A stretch of DNA of 59,302 bases from contig JBHJGY010000002.1 in assembly GCA_050331335.1 (NCBI GenBank), positions 1 to 59,302 on the forward strand, read 5' to 3'. The position numbers were made by a program, and so were the translations under genes. Position 1 is the stretch's first letter; each line of letters starts with the position of its first letter. This DNA comes from Thermohalobaculum sp050331335 (GTDB lineage: Bacteria; Pseudomonadota; Alphaproteobacteria; Rhodobacterales; Rhodobacteraceae). The notes under the pieces were generated by a model, which saw only the letters and a program-made list of their open reading frames with translations, ran no database searches and was not told the origin of the DNA. Positions 24,371 through 33,300 of this stretch are shown here, in pieces.

Positions 24371-25189
24371 TCAGACCTGCAGGATCGAGCTCACCAGGAG
24401 CTGGGTGTAGGGATGCGCGGGATCATCGAGCACCTGGTCGGTTAAGCCGCTCTCCACCACCCGGCCCGACTTCATCACCATCAGGCGGTCGGCCAGGAGC
24501 CGCACCACGGCGAGGTCATGCGTGACAACGACCGCCGAGAGCCCGAACTCGCGCACGAGCCCGCGGATCAGGTCAAGCAACCGGGCCTGGACGCTGACAT
24601 CGAGCCCGCCGGTCGGTTCGTCCATCAACACCAGCCGCGGTCCGGAGACAAGATTGCGGGCGATCTGCAGGCGCTGCTGCATACCGCCGGAGAAATCGCG
24701 CGGCCGATCATCGAGCCGGCCCGTCTCGATCTCGACCCGCGCGAGCCAGTCCGTCGCCGCTCCGCGGATCCGACCGTAATGCCGTGAGCCCTGGGCCATC
24801 AGCCGCTCGCCGACATTGGCGCCGGCAGAGACACCCATCCGGAGACCATCCCGTGGGTTCTGGTGGACAAAGGCAATCTCGGTGCGAAGAAGCCGGCGCA
24901 ACTCCGGCTCGGCGAGCTCACCCAAATCGGCGATCCCGGCAGTTGTTGTATAGCACACACAGCCGCCGTCGGGTTTCAGAAGCCCGCCGATCGTCTTGAG
25001 GACGGTGGTCTTGCCAGAACCGGATTCCCCGACGATGCCGAGCACCTCGCCCGGCCAGAGATTGAAGCTGACGCCCTCGCAGCCGATCCGCGCGCCGTAC
25101 AGCTTGGTCAGATCCTCGACCGATAGGATCGGTCCCTCGTCCAGGCACGGTCGAAAGGGGGCTGTCGATTTCACTGCATCGGCGTTCAT
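24371..25189 (-). CDS. phnK: PhnK, ABC-type subunit of C-P lyase
   Basis: PhnK binds the PhnGHIJ core and, as a dimer with PhnL, is thought to drive its turnover. The 272-residue protein shows Walker A GIVGESGSGKTTVL, Q-loop FVHQNPRDGLRM, signature RDFSGGMQQRLQIARN, Walker B LVLMDEPTGGLDVSVQ and H-loop VVVTHDLAVVRLLADR. The start MNADAV at 25189 has AGGAGG 5 bases upstream; the open frame runs on to 25888 but only antisense to nothing useful, overlapping phnJ in another frame. The ATG overlaps the phnJ stop by four bases. Confidence 0.95.
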   Translation of the reverse strand: MNADAVKSTAPFRPCLDEGPILSVEDLTKLYGARIGCEGVSFNLWPGEVLGIVGESGSGKTTVLKTIGGLLKPDGGCVCYTTTAGIADLGELAEPELRRLLRTEIAFVHQNPRDGLRMGVSAGANVGERLMAQGSRHYGRIRGAATDWLARVEIETGRLDDRPRDFSGGMQQRLQIARNLVSGPRLVLMDEPTGGLDVSVQARLLDLIRGLVREFGLSAVVVTHDLAVVRLLADRLMVMKSGRVVESGLTDQVLDDPAHPYTQLLVSSILQV

Positions 25190-26025
25190 GACGCCTCCTT
25201 CCGCTGCGCCCGGCAGTGGGCCGTATCGGAGCAGACAAACATCCGCCCCCCTGCATCGTCCACGATCACCTCGTCGAGATAGCTCTCCCGGTCGCCGCAA
25301 AGCGCGCAGGCCGCTTCCGCTCCGCCGCGATCGAAGGGGTGGTCCTCGAAATCGAGGCTGTCGACCCGGGTGAAAGGCGGCAGCGCATAGATCCGCTGCT
25401 CCCGGCCGGCCCCGAAGAGCATCAGCGCGGGCGAGCGGTCGAGCTTGGGGTTGTCGAATTTCGGGATCGGCGACGGATCCATCACATAACGACCCTCGAC
25501 GCGAACCGGATAGGCGTAGGAGGTCGCGATATGGCCATGCTGGGCGATGTCCTCGTAGAGCTTCACATGCATCAACCCGTATTCCTCGAGGGCGTGCATC
25601 TTGCGGGTCTCGGTCTCGCGCGGCTCCAGAAAGCGCAAGGGCTCCGGGATCGGCACCTGAAAGACAAGGATCTGGCCCGGCGAAAGCGGCGCCTCGGGGA
25701 TGCGGTGGCGGGTCTGGATGATCGTCGCCTCCTCCGTCTCCTCGGTTGTGGCGACCCCGGCGGTCTTCTCGAAGAATTTGCGGATCGACACGGCATTGGT
25801 CGTGTCGTCGGCACCCTGGTCGATCACTTTCAGCTTGTCTGCCGCGGTAAGACAGGCCGCCGTCACTTGCACCCCGCCGGTCCCCCACCCATAGGGCATC
25901 GGCATCTCGCGCGAGGCGAACGGCACCTGATACCCCGGGATCGCGACCGCCTTGAGCAGCGCCCGGCGGATCATCCGCTTCGTTTGCTCGTCGAGATAGG
26001 CGAAGTTGTATCCGCTATCGGTCAT
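25186..26025 (-). CDS. phnJ: C-P lyase catalytic subunit PhnJ
   Basis: PhnJ is the radical-SAM enzyme that cleaves the carbon-phosphorus bond, giving an alkane and 5-phosphoribosyl 1,2-cyclic phosphate. The 279-residue protein ends with Cys240, Cys243, Cys265 and Cys271 (AACALCGD, MFVCSDTAHC): the non-canonical [4Fe-4S] cluster cysteines plus the catalytic one. MPYGWGTGGVQVTAACL near residue 43 is strongly conserved. It overlaps phnK. In most operons phnI lies directly upstream; here a HAD gene and a plus-strand small ORF intervene, so it may have its own promoter. Confidence 0.97.
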   Translation of the reverse strand: MTDSGYNFAYLDEQTKRMIRRALLKAVAIPGYQVPFASREMPMPYGWGTGGVQVTAACLTAADKLKVIDQGADDTTNAVSIRKFFEKTAGVATTEETEEATIIQTRHRIPEAPLSPGQILVFQVPIPEPLRFLEPRETETRKMHALEEYGLMHVKLYEDIAQHGHIATSYAYPVRVEGRYVMDPSPIPKFDNPKLDRSPALMLFGAGREQRIYALPPFTRVDSLDFEDHPFDRGGAEAACALCGDRESYLDEVIVDDAGGRMFVCSDTAHCRAQRKEAS

Positions 26026-26057
26026 CGCATCGTCTCTCGTTGTGAGGAGGACCCGCG

Positions 26058-26252
26058 TTGGAAGACAGTTGGGCGTATATGGACAAGGGGGAGTACACCG
26101 TGTTCGGCGCCCCGGTGATCGTCTGGATCGGGGTGGGGGTCGTGGCCGTCTGGCTCTGGGGCGAGTGGCAGATCCGCCGCTGGCGCCGGGAGGAGGCGGA
26201 GGAGGCGCGCCGGGCCGAGCGGGCGGAGGCCGAGGACGACGACGCGGGCTAA
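26058..26252 (+). CDS. Small single-span membrane protein inside the phn locus
   Basis: A 64-residue frame on the strand opposite to phn: MEDSWAYMDKGEYTVFG, one hydrophobic segment APVIVWIGVGVVAVWLWGEW, then a highly charged tail (RRWRREEAEEARRAERAEAEDDD). The start would be TTG at 26058 with AGGAGG 7 bases upstream; an ATG follows at 26079. Third codon positions are nearly all G or C, as in real genes here. It lies between phnJ and the HAD gene, pointing against both. No family recognised. A random frame cannot be ruled out. Confidence 0.6.
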   Translation: MEDSWAYMDKGEYTVFGAPVIVWIGVGVVAVWLWGEWQIRRWRREEAEEARRAERAEAEDDDAG

Positions 26253-26266
26253 GGGCGGTGCGGCGG

Positions 26267-26860
26267 TCACAACAACCCCCGTTGGCTCAGCGCCGCGCGC
26301 AGGCCCTCCGGCCCGGTGAAGAGATGGGTGTCCATCCCGAGCGCTGTGGCCGTCGCGATGTTCGCTGGGCTGTCGTCGGTGAAGAAGCAGTCGCCCGGCG
26401 CGAGCGCAGTCCGCTCGAAAAACAACCGGAAGATCGCGGGGTCCGGCTTCACGAGCCCCACCTCTCCTGAGACCAGGACGTAGTCGAACTGCCCCAAGGT
26501 TGGGTAGCGGGCGACCGTCTCGGGCCAGTGCTCGGCCGGGAAGTTGGTGATCGCATAGAGCGCCACCCCGCGCGCCTCCAGCGCCTCCTTGATCTCGACA
26601 GTGCCCGTGATGAGCCCAGGCAGCGCCGCGCCCCAGCGCGGATAAAAGCCGCTGAGCACATCGACCCACGCTGGATAGCGGGCGCGGGCGTCCTCAAGCG
26701 CCTCCGCCACCGAGCGGCCGGCATCCTGTGCCATATGCCAGGCGAAGAAGTCGACCTCGGACGAAAACGCCTCCCAGCGCGCCTCGCCTACCAGATCGCG
26801 CAGAACCGGCTCAGGCTCCCACCGCACGAGCACCCGACCGACATCGAAGACCACCTTCAT
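26267..26860 (-). CDS. HAD-superfamily hydrolase within the phn locus
   Basis: The 197-residue protein is a HAD-IA phosphatase: motif I VVFDVGRVLVRWE (Asp6 nucleophile; the usual second Asp is Gly, as in the YihX/haloacid-type subgroup), motif II YAITNFPAEHW, motif III Lys in GEVGLVKPDPAIF, and motif IV FFTDDSPANI. The start MKVVFD at 26860 was chosen by family; the frame is open to 26974. Its position between phnI and phnJ suggests a link to phosphonate breakdown, perhaps removing a phosphate from a sugar intermediate, but no direct sequence evidence for this exists. Confidence 0.87.
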   Translation of the reverse strand: MKVVFDVGRVLVRWEPEPVLRDLVGEARWEAFSSEVDFFAWHMAQDAGRSVAEALEDARARYPAWVDVLSGFYPRWGAALPGLITGTVEIKEALEARGVALYAITNFPAEHWPETVARYPTLGQFDYVLVSGEVGLVKPDPAIFRLFFERTALAPGDCFFTDDSPANIATATALGMDTHLFTGPEGLRAALSQRGLL

Positions 26861-27053
26861 CGCGCCCCCGGCCAAGAAACGTGGTGATGGTCTGGTCGGA
26901 CCGCCGCTTCGACGGGGCACGCAGGATCCTGGACGGGATCGCCGGGAGACAGCCGGCCGCGGCGGCAATCGCATTTGCCAAGGCCCGCTGGCCGGTGCGA
27001 CGCACGCGACAGGTGTGCTTGATGCCGGCCCGGTGCGTCTTTAGCCCCCGCAG

Positions 27054-28151
27054 TCATTCCGCCGCCTCCTCGGCCGAGGTCGCCGCGATCGCCTCACGGC
27101 GCAGTTGACGGATCAACTCCAGTTCTGCCTGGAAATCGACGTAATGCGGCAGCTTGATGTGCTCGAGGAACCCGGTCGCTTGAATGTTGTCACAATGGGC
27201 AATGACGAACTCTTCGTCTTGAGCCGGCGCCCCCGTGTTCTCCTCGCCGAGTTCGCGCCATCTGAGCGCCCGATCGACGAGTGACATCGACAGCGCCTTG
27301 CGCTCGGACTGGCCGAAGACGAGCCCATAGCCACGCGTGAATTGCGGTGGCTCGGTTTTCGATCCGCGGAATTGGTTCACCGTCTCGCATTCGGTCACCT
27401 CGATCTCAGCGATCTCGATGGTGATGCCAAGCTCCGGGATCTCGAAGGCAACCGCCACCACCCCGATCCGCAACTCGCCAACGAACGCATGGGTCCGGCC
27501 ATAGCCGCGCTGCGTGGAATAGGCGAGGCCCAGCAGGAACCCCTCGTCGCCGCGCGCGAGCGCCTGCAGCCGCAGTGCCCGGTCGCAGGGGAATTCAAGC
27601 GGCTCCCGGGTGAGATCTGGTGGCGTTTCCTCGGACGCAGCAGCGCCTTCGACCAGCCCTTCTCGATCGAGAAAGCCCATCACATGGGGGGTCGCGTCGC
27701 GCTGGGGCGCTGCACGCGGCGCGGGTGCGGGATCAGCCCCATCCTCGGCCGCCAGCGTAAAGTCCAAGAGGCGGTGGGTGTGGTCGAAGGTGGGGCCGAG
27801 GACTTGGCCACCGGGGACGTCCTTGTAGATCGCCGAAATCCGTCGCAGGCAGGCCATCCGCCCGGTATCGAGCGCTGCACTCGCGCCGAAGCGCGGCAGC
27901 GTGGTGCGGAAGGCCCGCAGCAGAAAGACCGCCTCGACCAGATCGCCCCGCGCCTGTTTGATCGCCAGCGCGCCCAGCTCGCGGTCGTAAAGCGAGCCCT
28001 CCGCCATTACGCGGTTCACCGCCAGGGCGAGTTGGTGGGCGATTTGCGCCAAGGACAGCGGCGGCGTCTCGGTCCCACCGCGGCGGATCTCCGCCAGCCA
28101 AGCATGGGCGTTGTCGATCGCCCGCTCCCCGCCTTTGGCCGCGACATACAT
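27054..28151 (-). CDS. phnI: PhnI, C-P lyase core subunit
   Basis: PhnI is the nucleosidase-like subunit that, with PhnG, H and L, transfers the phosphonate to the ribose of ATP. The 365-residue protein begins MYVAAKGGERAIDNAHAWLAE, the near-invariant PhnI start, and has QLALAVNRVMAEGSLYD, GRMACLRRISAIYKDVPGGQVLGPTFDHTHRLLDF and the C-terminal YGLVFGQSERKALSMSLVDRAL with SHCDNIQATGFLEHIKLPHYVDFQAEL-like sequence. It lies 3 bases after phnH. Confidence 0.96.
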   Translation of the reverse strand: MYVAAKGGERAIDNAHAWLAEIRRGGTETPPLSLAQIAHQLALAVNRVMAEGSLYDRELGALAIKQARGDLVEAVFLLRAFRTTLPRFGASAALDTGRMACLRRISAIYKDVPGGQVLGPTFDHTHRLLDFTLAAEDGADPAPAPRAAPQRDATPHVMGFLDREGLVEGAAASEETPPDLTREPLEFPCDRALRLQALARGDEGFLLGLAYSTQRGYGRTHAFVGELRIGVVAVAFEIPELGITIEIAEIEVTECETVNQFRGSKTEPPQFTRGYGLVFGQSERKALSMSLVDRALRWRELGEENTGAPAQDEEFVIAHCDNIQATGFLEHIKLPHYVDFQAELELIRQLRREAIAATSAEEAAE

Positions 28152-28154
28152 GGC

Positions 28155-28745
28155 TCAGACCTCCGGACGTGTGCTGCGGGGCAGGCCCAGAATCCGATCG
28201 CCCGCACAAAGAAACAGATCGACGCCGAGTGGAAAGCCCGCGGCGTTCTTCGAAATCTCGGCCCAGGCGCCGTCCGGGAGCGCCGGCGCGACGCACACCG
28301 TGTCGCGAATGCCAGGGCCGCGCAATCCAACCGGCTCCCCCCCCTCGAGCGCATCGAGTTCGACGAAGAGCGTCGCCGAGCGGTCGGGATAGGTCGGGGT
28401 GCCCGCCGGCCAGCGCGCGAGCGGCGCCAGTTCCGACCAATGCCCGACGGCAAAGCGGGCCGATCTCGCATCCCCGCGGGGCGCGTTTGTGTGAAAGCGC
28501 AGCCACTGTGCAACAGGGCCCTCTGCGAGCCTTGGCGGCAGCCAAAGCGCTGTGTCCGCATCGGCGAGCACGAGGAACAGCGTGCCGGCGGCGGGTGAGA
28601 TGCCCTCAGGTGGACAAGCCCCGGCGAGACGCATGATTGTCCCGGGCGTCGATAACGCCGCCATAGCCTGGCGAAACGCTTTGGCCGCCGTCTGACCTTG
28701 ATCGGGAAAGCCGCCGGTCAGAGGATCTTGCATCCCAGGCGCCAT
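28155..28745 (-). CDS. phnH: PhnH, C-P lyase core subunit
   Basis: PhnH is a structural subunit of the PhnGHIJ core, with a PLP-transferase-like fold but no cofactor. The 196-residue protein begins with GGFPDQGQTAAKAFRQAMAALSTPGTIMRL, a strongly conserved PhnH segment, and ends with GVDLFLCAGDRILGLPRST. Its ATG at 28745 overlaps the phnG stop by one base (TGATG); an in-frame TTG lies three bases upstream. Translational coupling with phnG fits their stoichiometric assembly. Confidence 0.94.
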   Translation of the reverse strand: MAPGMQDPLTGGFPDQGQTAAKAFRQAMAALSTPGTIMRLAGACPPEGISPAAGTLFLVLADADTALWLPPRLAEGPVAQWLRFHTNAPRGDARSARFAVGHWSELAPLARWPAGTPTYPDRSATLFVELDALEGGEPVGLRGPGIRDTVCVAPALPDGAWAEISKNAAGFPLGVDLFLCAGDRILGLPRSTRPEV

Positions 28746-29194
28746 CAAGATCCCCCTCGGGTCAGGGTGAAGAACTCGACCTTGGTCGCCCCGGCTTTCT
28801 CAGCGCGCTCCCGGGCGGCGGCTTCTGCTGCTTCCGCAAGCGGCCGGATCACCCGTTCGCGGACGTCATCGGCGCGCGCCGGAACCTGGAGCAGCGCATC
28901 ACACAAGGCGGCGATCTCGGCCTTGCGCTTGCTCCGACCGGCCACATAGGCATGCCCGACCTCGCCGCTTTCCAACCGCAAGCTCGCGCGTGTGACTGTC
29001 ATTTCGCCGAGATTGAACGGAGCGCCAGTGCCGCCAGCCCGACCGCGCACCATAACCAGGCCGGTCTCCGGCATGCGGACCCAATCGAACGCAGCCGAAA
29101 GCCCCGCTGAAGCCCAAAGAGCGCAGAGCCTGTCGCTCTCGGCCTTCGCCAGAAGGCTCATCCAAGTTTCGCGGTCAAGGCTAGACTCGGCCAT
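28745..29194 (-). CDS. phnG: PhnG, C-P lyase core subunit
   Basis: PhnG is the small subunit of the PhnGHIJ core complex. The 149-residue protein has WMSLLAKAESDRL at the N-terminus, the conserved PETGLVMVRGRAGGTGAPFNLGEMTVTRASLRL and VGHAYVAGRSKRKAEIAALCDALLQ. The ATG at 29194 was preferred over the in-frame ATG at 29215 because the protein then starts as relatives do. It is the first gene of the minus-strand phn run, with the HutC-type palindrome 48 bases before its start. Confidence 0.93.
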   Translation of the reverse strand: MAESSLDRETWMSLLAKAESDRLCALWASAGLSAAFDWVRMPETGLVMVRGRAGGTGAPFNLGEMTVTRASLRLESGEVGHAYVAGRSKRKAEIAALCDALLQVPARADDVRERVIRPLAEAAEAAARERAEKAGATKVEFFTLTRGGS

Positions 29195-29225
29195 ACGGTG
29201 TCGCTCTTTACACATCCCAAGTTTT

Positions 29226-29251
29226 TGTATAAATGCCTAATTGTATATACA
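29226..29251. promoter_or_regulatory. HutC/PhnF-type operator between phnG and phnF
   Basis: The perfect palindrome TGTATATACA lies at 29242-29251, and a half-conserved copy TGTATAAATG at 29226-29235, sixteen bases apart and thus about 1.5 helical turns. TGTA-N2-TACA is the established core of HutC-type GntR operators. PhnF, encoded next to it, belongs to the HutC subfamily. The site sits in the divergent phnG/phnF promoter region and so can control both directions. Confidence 0.6.
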
Positions 29252-29309
29252 TTATCAGCTGGCGGGATCCTCCGCCAGTTGAGATGTGCCCCGAATGGGA
29301 GACAGTTTT

Positions 29310-30077
29310 GTGACGGACGCCGACCGAACCCGAAGCCTGCCGCTCTGGCAACAAATCCTGCAAACCCTGAGCAACGAAATCGACGACGGGCTCTATCCTC
29401 CAGGGGCCAAGCTGCCCACCGAGGCGGAGCTTTCGAAGCGCTTCGGGGTCAACCGCCACACAGTGCGGCGCGCGCTTGAGGGCTTGCGCACCGATGGGCG
29501 GATCCATGTTCGCCGCGGCTCGGGCGCTTTTGTGACCCAGGGACGGCTGGACTACCAGATCGGGCCGCGGACCCGCCTGAGCCAAAACCTTGCGGATCGC
29601 GGCCGGAGCGCCAGCCGGATCTGGCTGCGGATCGAGGAGGTCACCGCCCAGCGGGTCGAGGCCAAGGCGCTCGAGATCGAGGAGGGCGCGCCGCTGCTCG
29701 TGACGGAAGTGATCGGCACCGCGGACGAAGTCCCGATCAGCTATGCCCGGTCGTCCTTCCCGCTCGACCGGCTCGTGGGCCTCACGGCAGCCGTCGAAGA
29801 CGAGCGGTCCATCACCAAGGCTCTGGCCCGTATCGGCATTTCCGACTACCGCCGGCTCTGGACCCGGCTGACCGCGGAGCGCCCCGGGGTGATGATGGCG
29901 CGCCATCTGATGATGCCTGAGATCCATCCGGTGCTGCTGGCGGAGGGATTGAATGTCTGTCCAGAGGGACGGCCGATCGAGTTCGGTCGCACTTGGTTTT
30001 GTTCTGACCGGATCCAGCTTGTGGTGGACAGCGCGACCTTCGCCGCCGAGAGCGATAGTTTTGGAGACGTAAGATGA
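29310..30077 (+). CDS. phnF: PhnF, GntR/HutC-family regulator of phn genes
   Basis: The 255-residue protein has a winged HTH (LPTEAELSKRFGVNRHTVRRALEGLRTDGRIHVRRGSGAFV) and a C-terminal UTRA ligand-binding domain (PLLVTEVIGTADEVPISYARSSFPLDRL ... GRPIEFGRTWFCSDRIQLVVD). The family represses phosphonate or phosphate-stress genes. GTG at 29310 has GGGAG 8 bases upstream and gives a normal distance to the HTH; ATG at 29295 and GTG at 29286 are in-frame alternatives. It is divergent from phnG and its last codons overlap the next gene by four bases (ATGA). Confidence 0.92.
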   Translation: MTDADRTRSLPLWQQILQTLSNEIDDGLYPPGAKLPTEAELSKRFGVNRHTVRRALEGLRTDGRIHVRRGSGAFVTQGRLDYQIGPRTRLSQNLADRGRSASRIWLRIEEVTAQRVEAKALEIEEGAPLLVTEVIGTADEVPISYARSSFPLDRLVGLTAAVEDERSITKALARIGISDYRRLWTRLTAERPGVMMARHLMMPEIHPVLLAEGLNVCPEGRPIEFGRTWFCSDRIQLVVDSATFAAESDSFGDVR

Positions 30078-30343
30078 CCGTGAACGCCCTGCCCCAGGAT
30101 CTTGTCGAGGCCGGCTGGACCGTGGCCGAGGATGCCAAGTCGATCACCAAGACCTTCAAATTCAAGAACTTTCCCGCGGCGATCGGTTGGATGGTTCGCG
30201 CGGGCTTCGAAGCGGAGGCGCTCGACCACCATCCCGAATGGCGCAATGTCTACAATCGGGTCGAGGTGCTGCTGACAACCCATGACATCGGCGGCCTTAC
30301 CGAAAAGGACATCGCGCTCGCGGCACGGATGGAGGCGCTCTGA
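30074..30343 (+). CDS. phhB: Pterin-4a-carbinolamine dehydratase
   Basis: The 89-residue protein dehydrates 4a-hydroxytetrahydropterin in pterin recycling. Seen are the family motif GFEAEALDHHPEWRNVYNRVEVLLTTHD, which contains the catalytic histidines, and the helix KNFPAAIGWMVRAG before it. Length is typical. Its start overlaps the phnF stop by four bases, so it is translated with the regulator. No phenylalanine hydroxylase gene is adjacent. The family also has a transcription-cofactor role in animals (DCoH), which makes the coupling to a regulator notable but proves nothing. Confidence 0.92.
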   Translation: MTVNALPQDLVEAGWTVAEDAKSITKTFKFKNFPAAIGWMVRAGFEAEALDHHPEWRNVYNRVEVLLTTHDIGGLTEKDIALAARMEAL

Positions 30344-30372
30344 CGCACGGCCGGGCAGGCCGGACCGGCGCC

Positions 30373-33300
30373 TTACGAGGCCGCGGCATCGGGACGCGCC
30401 GCCTGCCCGAGATGGCGTTCGAGGACGTCGAGGAGCGCCGCCCGACGCAGCGGTTTGGTCAAATGCTCGTCCATACCCGCTTGAAGGCAGCGCTCCCGAT
30501 CCCCGCTCATCGCGTTGGCCGTGAGCGCCACGATCGGCACACGCGGCTTGCCTTGGCTGCGCTCGGCGGCGCGGACCCGCTCGGTTGCCTCGTACCCGTC
30601 GAGCTCGGGCATGCAGATGTCCATCAATACGAGATCCGGCCGCAACCGCTCGACCAGATGCACCGCTTCAAGCCCATCGACTGCGAAGCGCAGGGTGACC
30701 GGCTCCCGAGCGAGCATGCGCTCGATCACTAAGCGGTTCGTTCGATTGTCCTCCGCCACGACGATCGTCGGCGCCCGCCGCTCCAACGCAGGATGCCCGG
30801 CCGTAACCCCGTCCTCCGTTCCCGCGGAAACAGTCCCGGCGGGCGCCTGGGATACCACGTCCGATCCGGCGCCGGGTATTCCCCCGGAAGCTGCCTCGGA
30901 GCCTGGCGCCACCGAGCTCGGACGTGCCGCTTCCCGACCCAGGGTAAGCCGCACAGCCTCGGCGAAGACAGCGCTGCTCATCGGGGCGGGGCAACGCTGG
31001 GTGCCCTCCGGTCGTGGACGCCGGGCGTCCTGACAGCCGCCCCATATCGTAGGCCATCCCGCGGCGACCAGGGCGGTGGCGGCGCCGGCTGCCCCTGCGC
31101 TTTCCGCATCGACCATCGCAAAGCAGGCGGCGCCAGGCGTTGTGTCCGGTGGGGCGACCCCCGCGCCTTCCAACGCCTCCGCCGTGCGAAACTCCGCGTC
31201 AAACCCCAACCGCGCGAGCCGCCACCGCGCTTCTGTTGCGAAAGGCTCCCGGCCGGTGATGACAACCGCGCGGCCCTGGGGAATGGCACTCGCCGGCGGC
31301 GTTACGCACTCGGCGGTTGGCAGCGGGATTCGGATGTAGAAGCGGGTGCCGATGCCGGGCTCTGATTCGGCCCAGATGTCCCCGTCCATGAGGCCCACGA
31401 GCCGCTTGACGATGGCCAGGCCCAGCCCGGTCCCATAAATCTTGCGCCGCGCCCGTGAGTCGGCCTGGACGAACTCGCCGAAAATTTCGGGCAACACGTC
31501 CTTCGGGATCCCGATGCCAGTGTCTGACACAACAATATCGACCACCGCGCGCGCATCTTCCACAACACCGCCAACGGTGAGACGCACCTGACCGATCTCG
31601 GTGAACTTGACCGCGTTGCCGAGGAGATTGATCAGGATCTGCCGCGTGCGCCAGACATCGCCGATGAAGCGATCGGGCAACTCGGGCGCATAGTCCAACG
31701 ACAGGGCGATCCCCTTAACGGTCGCCTCTGCCGACAACAGCGAGATGACATCCTCGCATGCTGCGAGCAGATCGAAGGGCGCAGCCGCGATCTCCAACCG
31801 CCCGGCCTCGATCTTCGAGAAGTCCAGCACGTCGTTGATCAGCACGACAAGCGCCTCGCCAGCCTGACGGATGGTTTGCGCAAGGCTCCGCTGCTCTTCG
31901 TCGAGATCACTGTCGCACAGGAGCTCCGACATCGCGATGACGCCGTTCATCGGCGTTCGGATCTCGTGGCTCATGGCGGCAACGAAGGCGGATTTCGCCC
32001 GACTCGCGGCCTCCGCCTTCTCTGCAAGCTGCAGCGCATGCGCCTCCGAAGCGGCGAGCTTGTCCTGGATCTGGCGGCGATGGGTGACGTCGCGCTGGGA
32101 GCAGATAAAGGCCTCGACGCCATCTGCCCCCTCGACGCTGCTCTCAGCCGGCTCGGCACGCACGGGGCTGAGGCTTACATCCGCCCAATAATGCCGCCCA
32201 TCCGCGCGATAAAGCAGGATCTCCACCTTGGCCGGGCGACGCTCTGCGACCGCCGCGGCGAGTTCCGCTTCGCCAGCCGCATCGCTATGGGCGCCGATCT
32301 GCGCGTCGAACCCGCGGCCGACGACGGCGGACGGCGCAAAGCCGGTAAACGCGCTGAAAGCGGGGTTGACCCATGTGATCCGCCCCTCCGCATCGAGCAA
32401 AAGCACCATGTCGAGCGTATGCTTCGCGACGATGGCCAGCTTGCGCGCGCGCGCCTCGTTGGCCGCGGCGGCGCGCTGGGCGGCGGCGAGCATGCGCGCT
32501 TGCTCCTTCTGCCGGGTCATGTCGGAAAAGGTGAAAACCCAGCCGCCGCCCCGCCGCCGCGTGCTGGCGACCGATATCGTGTTGCCCGACGGTGTCTCCT
32601 GATAGATGCCCTGGAAATCGCCGCTGGTCGCGAGCTCGGGGCGAAACGGCTCGCCAGCCTTGAGCCGCGGCCCATAGTCCCCCCGGGCGGCGAAACTTTC
32701 GACCACGTCGGCCAGCGAATGGCCGTCCGGGTTCCAGTTGGCCGGACATTCGAGAAGGACGGCAAGACGCGGGTTGTGATGGATGACGATATCGGCGTCG
32801 TCGGTAACCAGCACGCCCTGGCTCATGACGGCGAACGTCTCGTGCATGAGGCCCACGGCATTTGCCGCCTCCCGGGCGAGCGGACGGAAGATGACCGCGA
32901 CCCCCGCGATCAGCAGCAGCAGCAGTGTTCCGAGCACCGCAAGCTCGTAAAGCCGCAGCCGGTCAGCCTTTGCCACCGCTGCACGCCGATGCGCCTGGGC
33001 CACATGTTCGAGCAAGGACAGAAGCGGTTCCGCCTCGAGCTGCAACGGCGATCCAGCCCCCTCCTCCGGACGCGACAAGATCTCGGAGAGCCGGTCTGTA
33101 ATGCCGGTGGGTCCCAGATAGGCGGCCCGGATCTCAGGCGGCAGGGCGGTGCCGAGGCCGTCCTTCTGCCGGCCCCCACGGGACAGCAGCGCGTTGGTGG
33201 CGGCAAGCTCGGCCTCCACGCGCAGGGCCTGGCGCTCCAAGCGATGGCGCGCCGGCCCGCCAGGTGTTGTGCCGAGCTCGGCGCGGAGCAGCAAGAGTTC

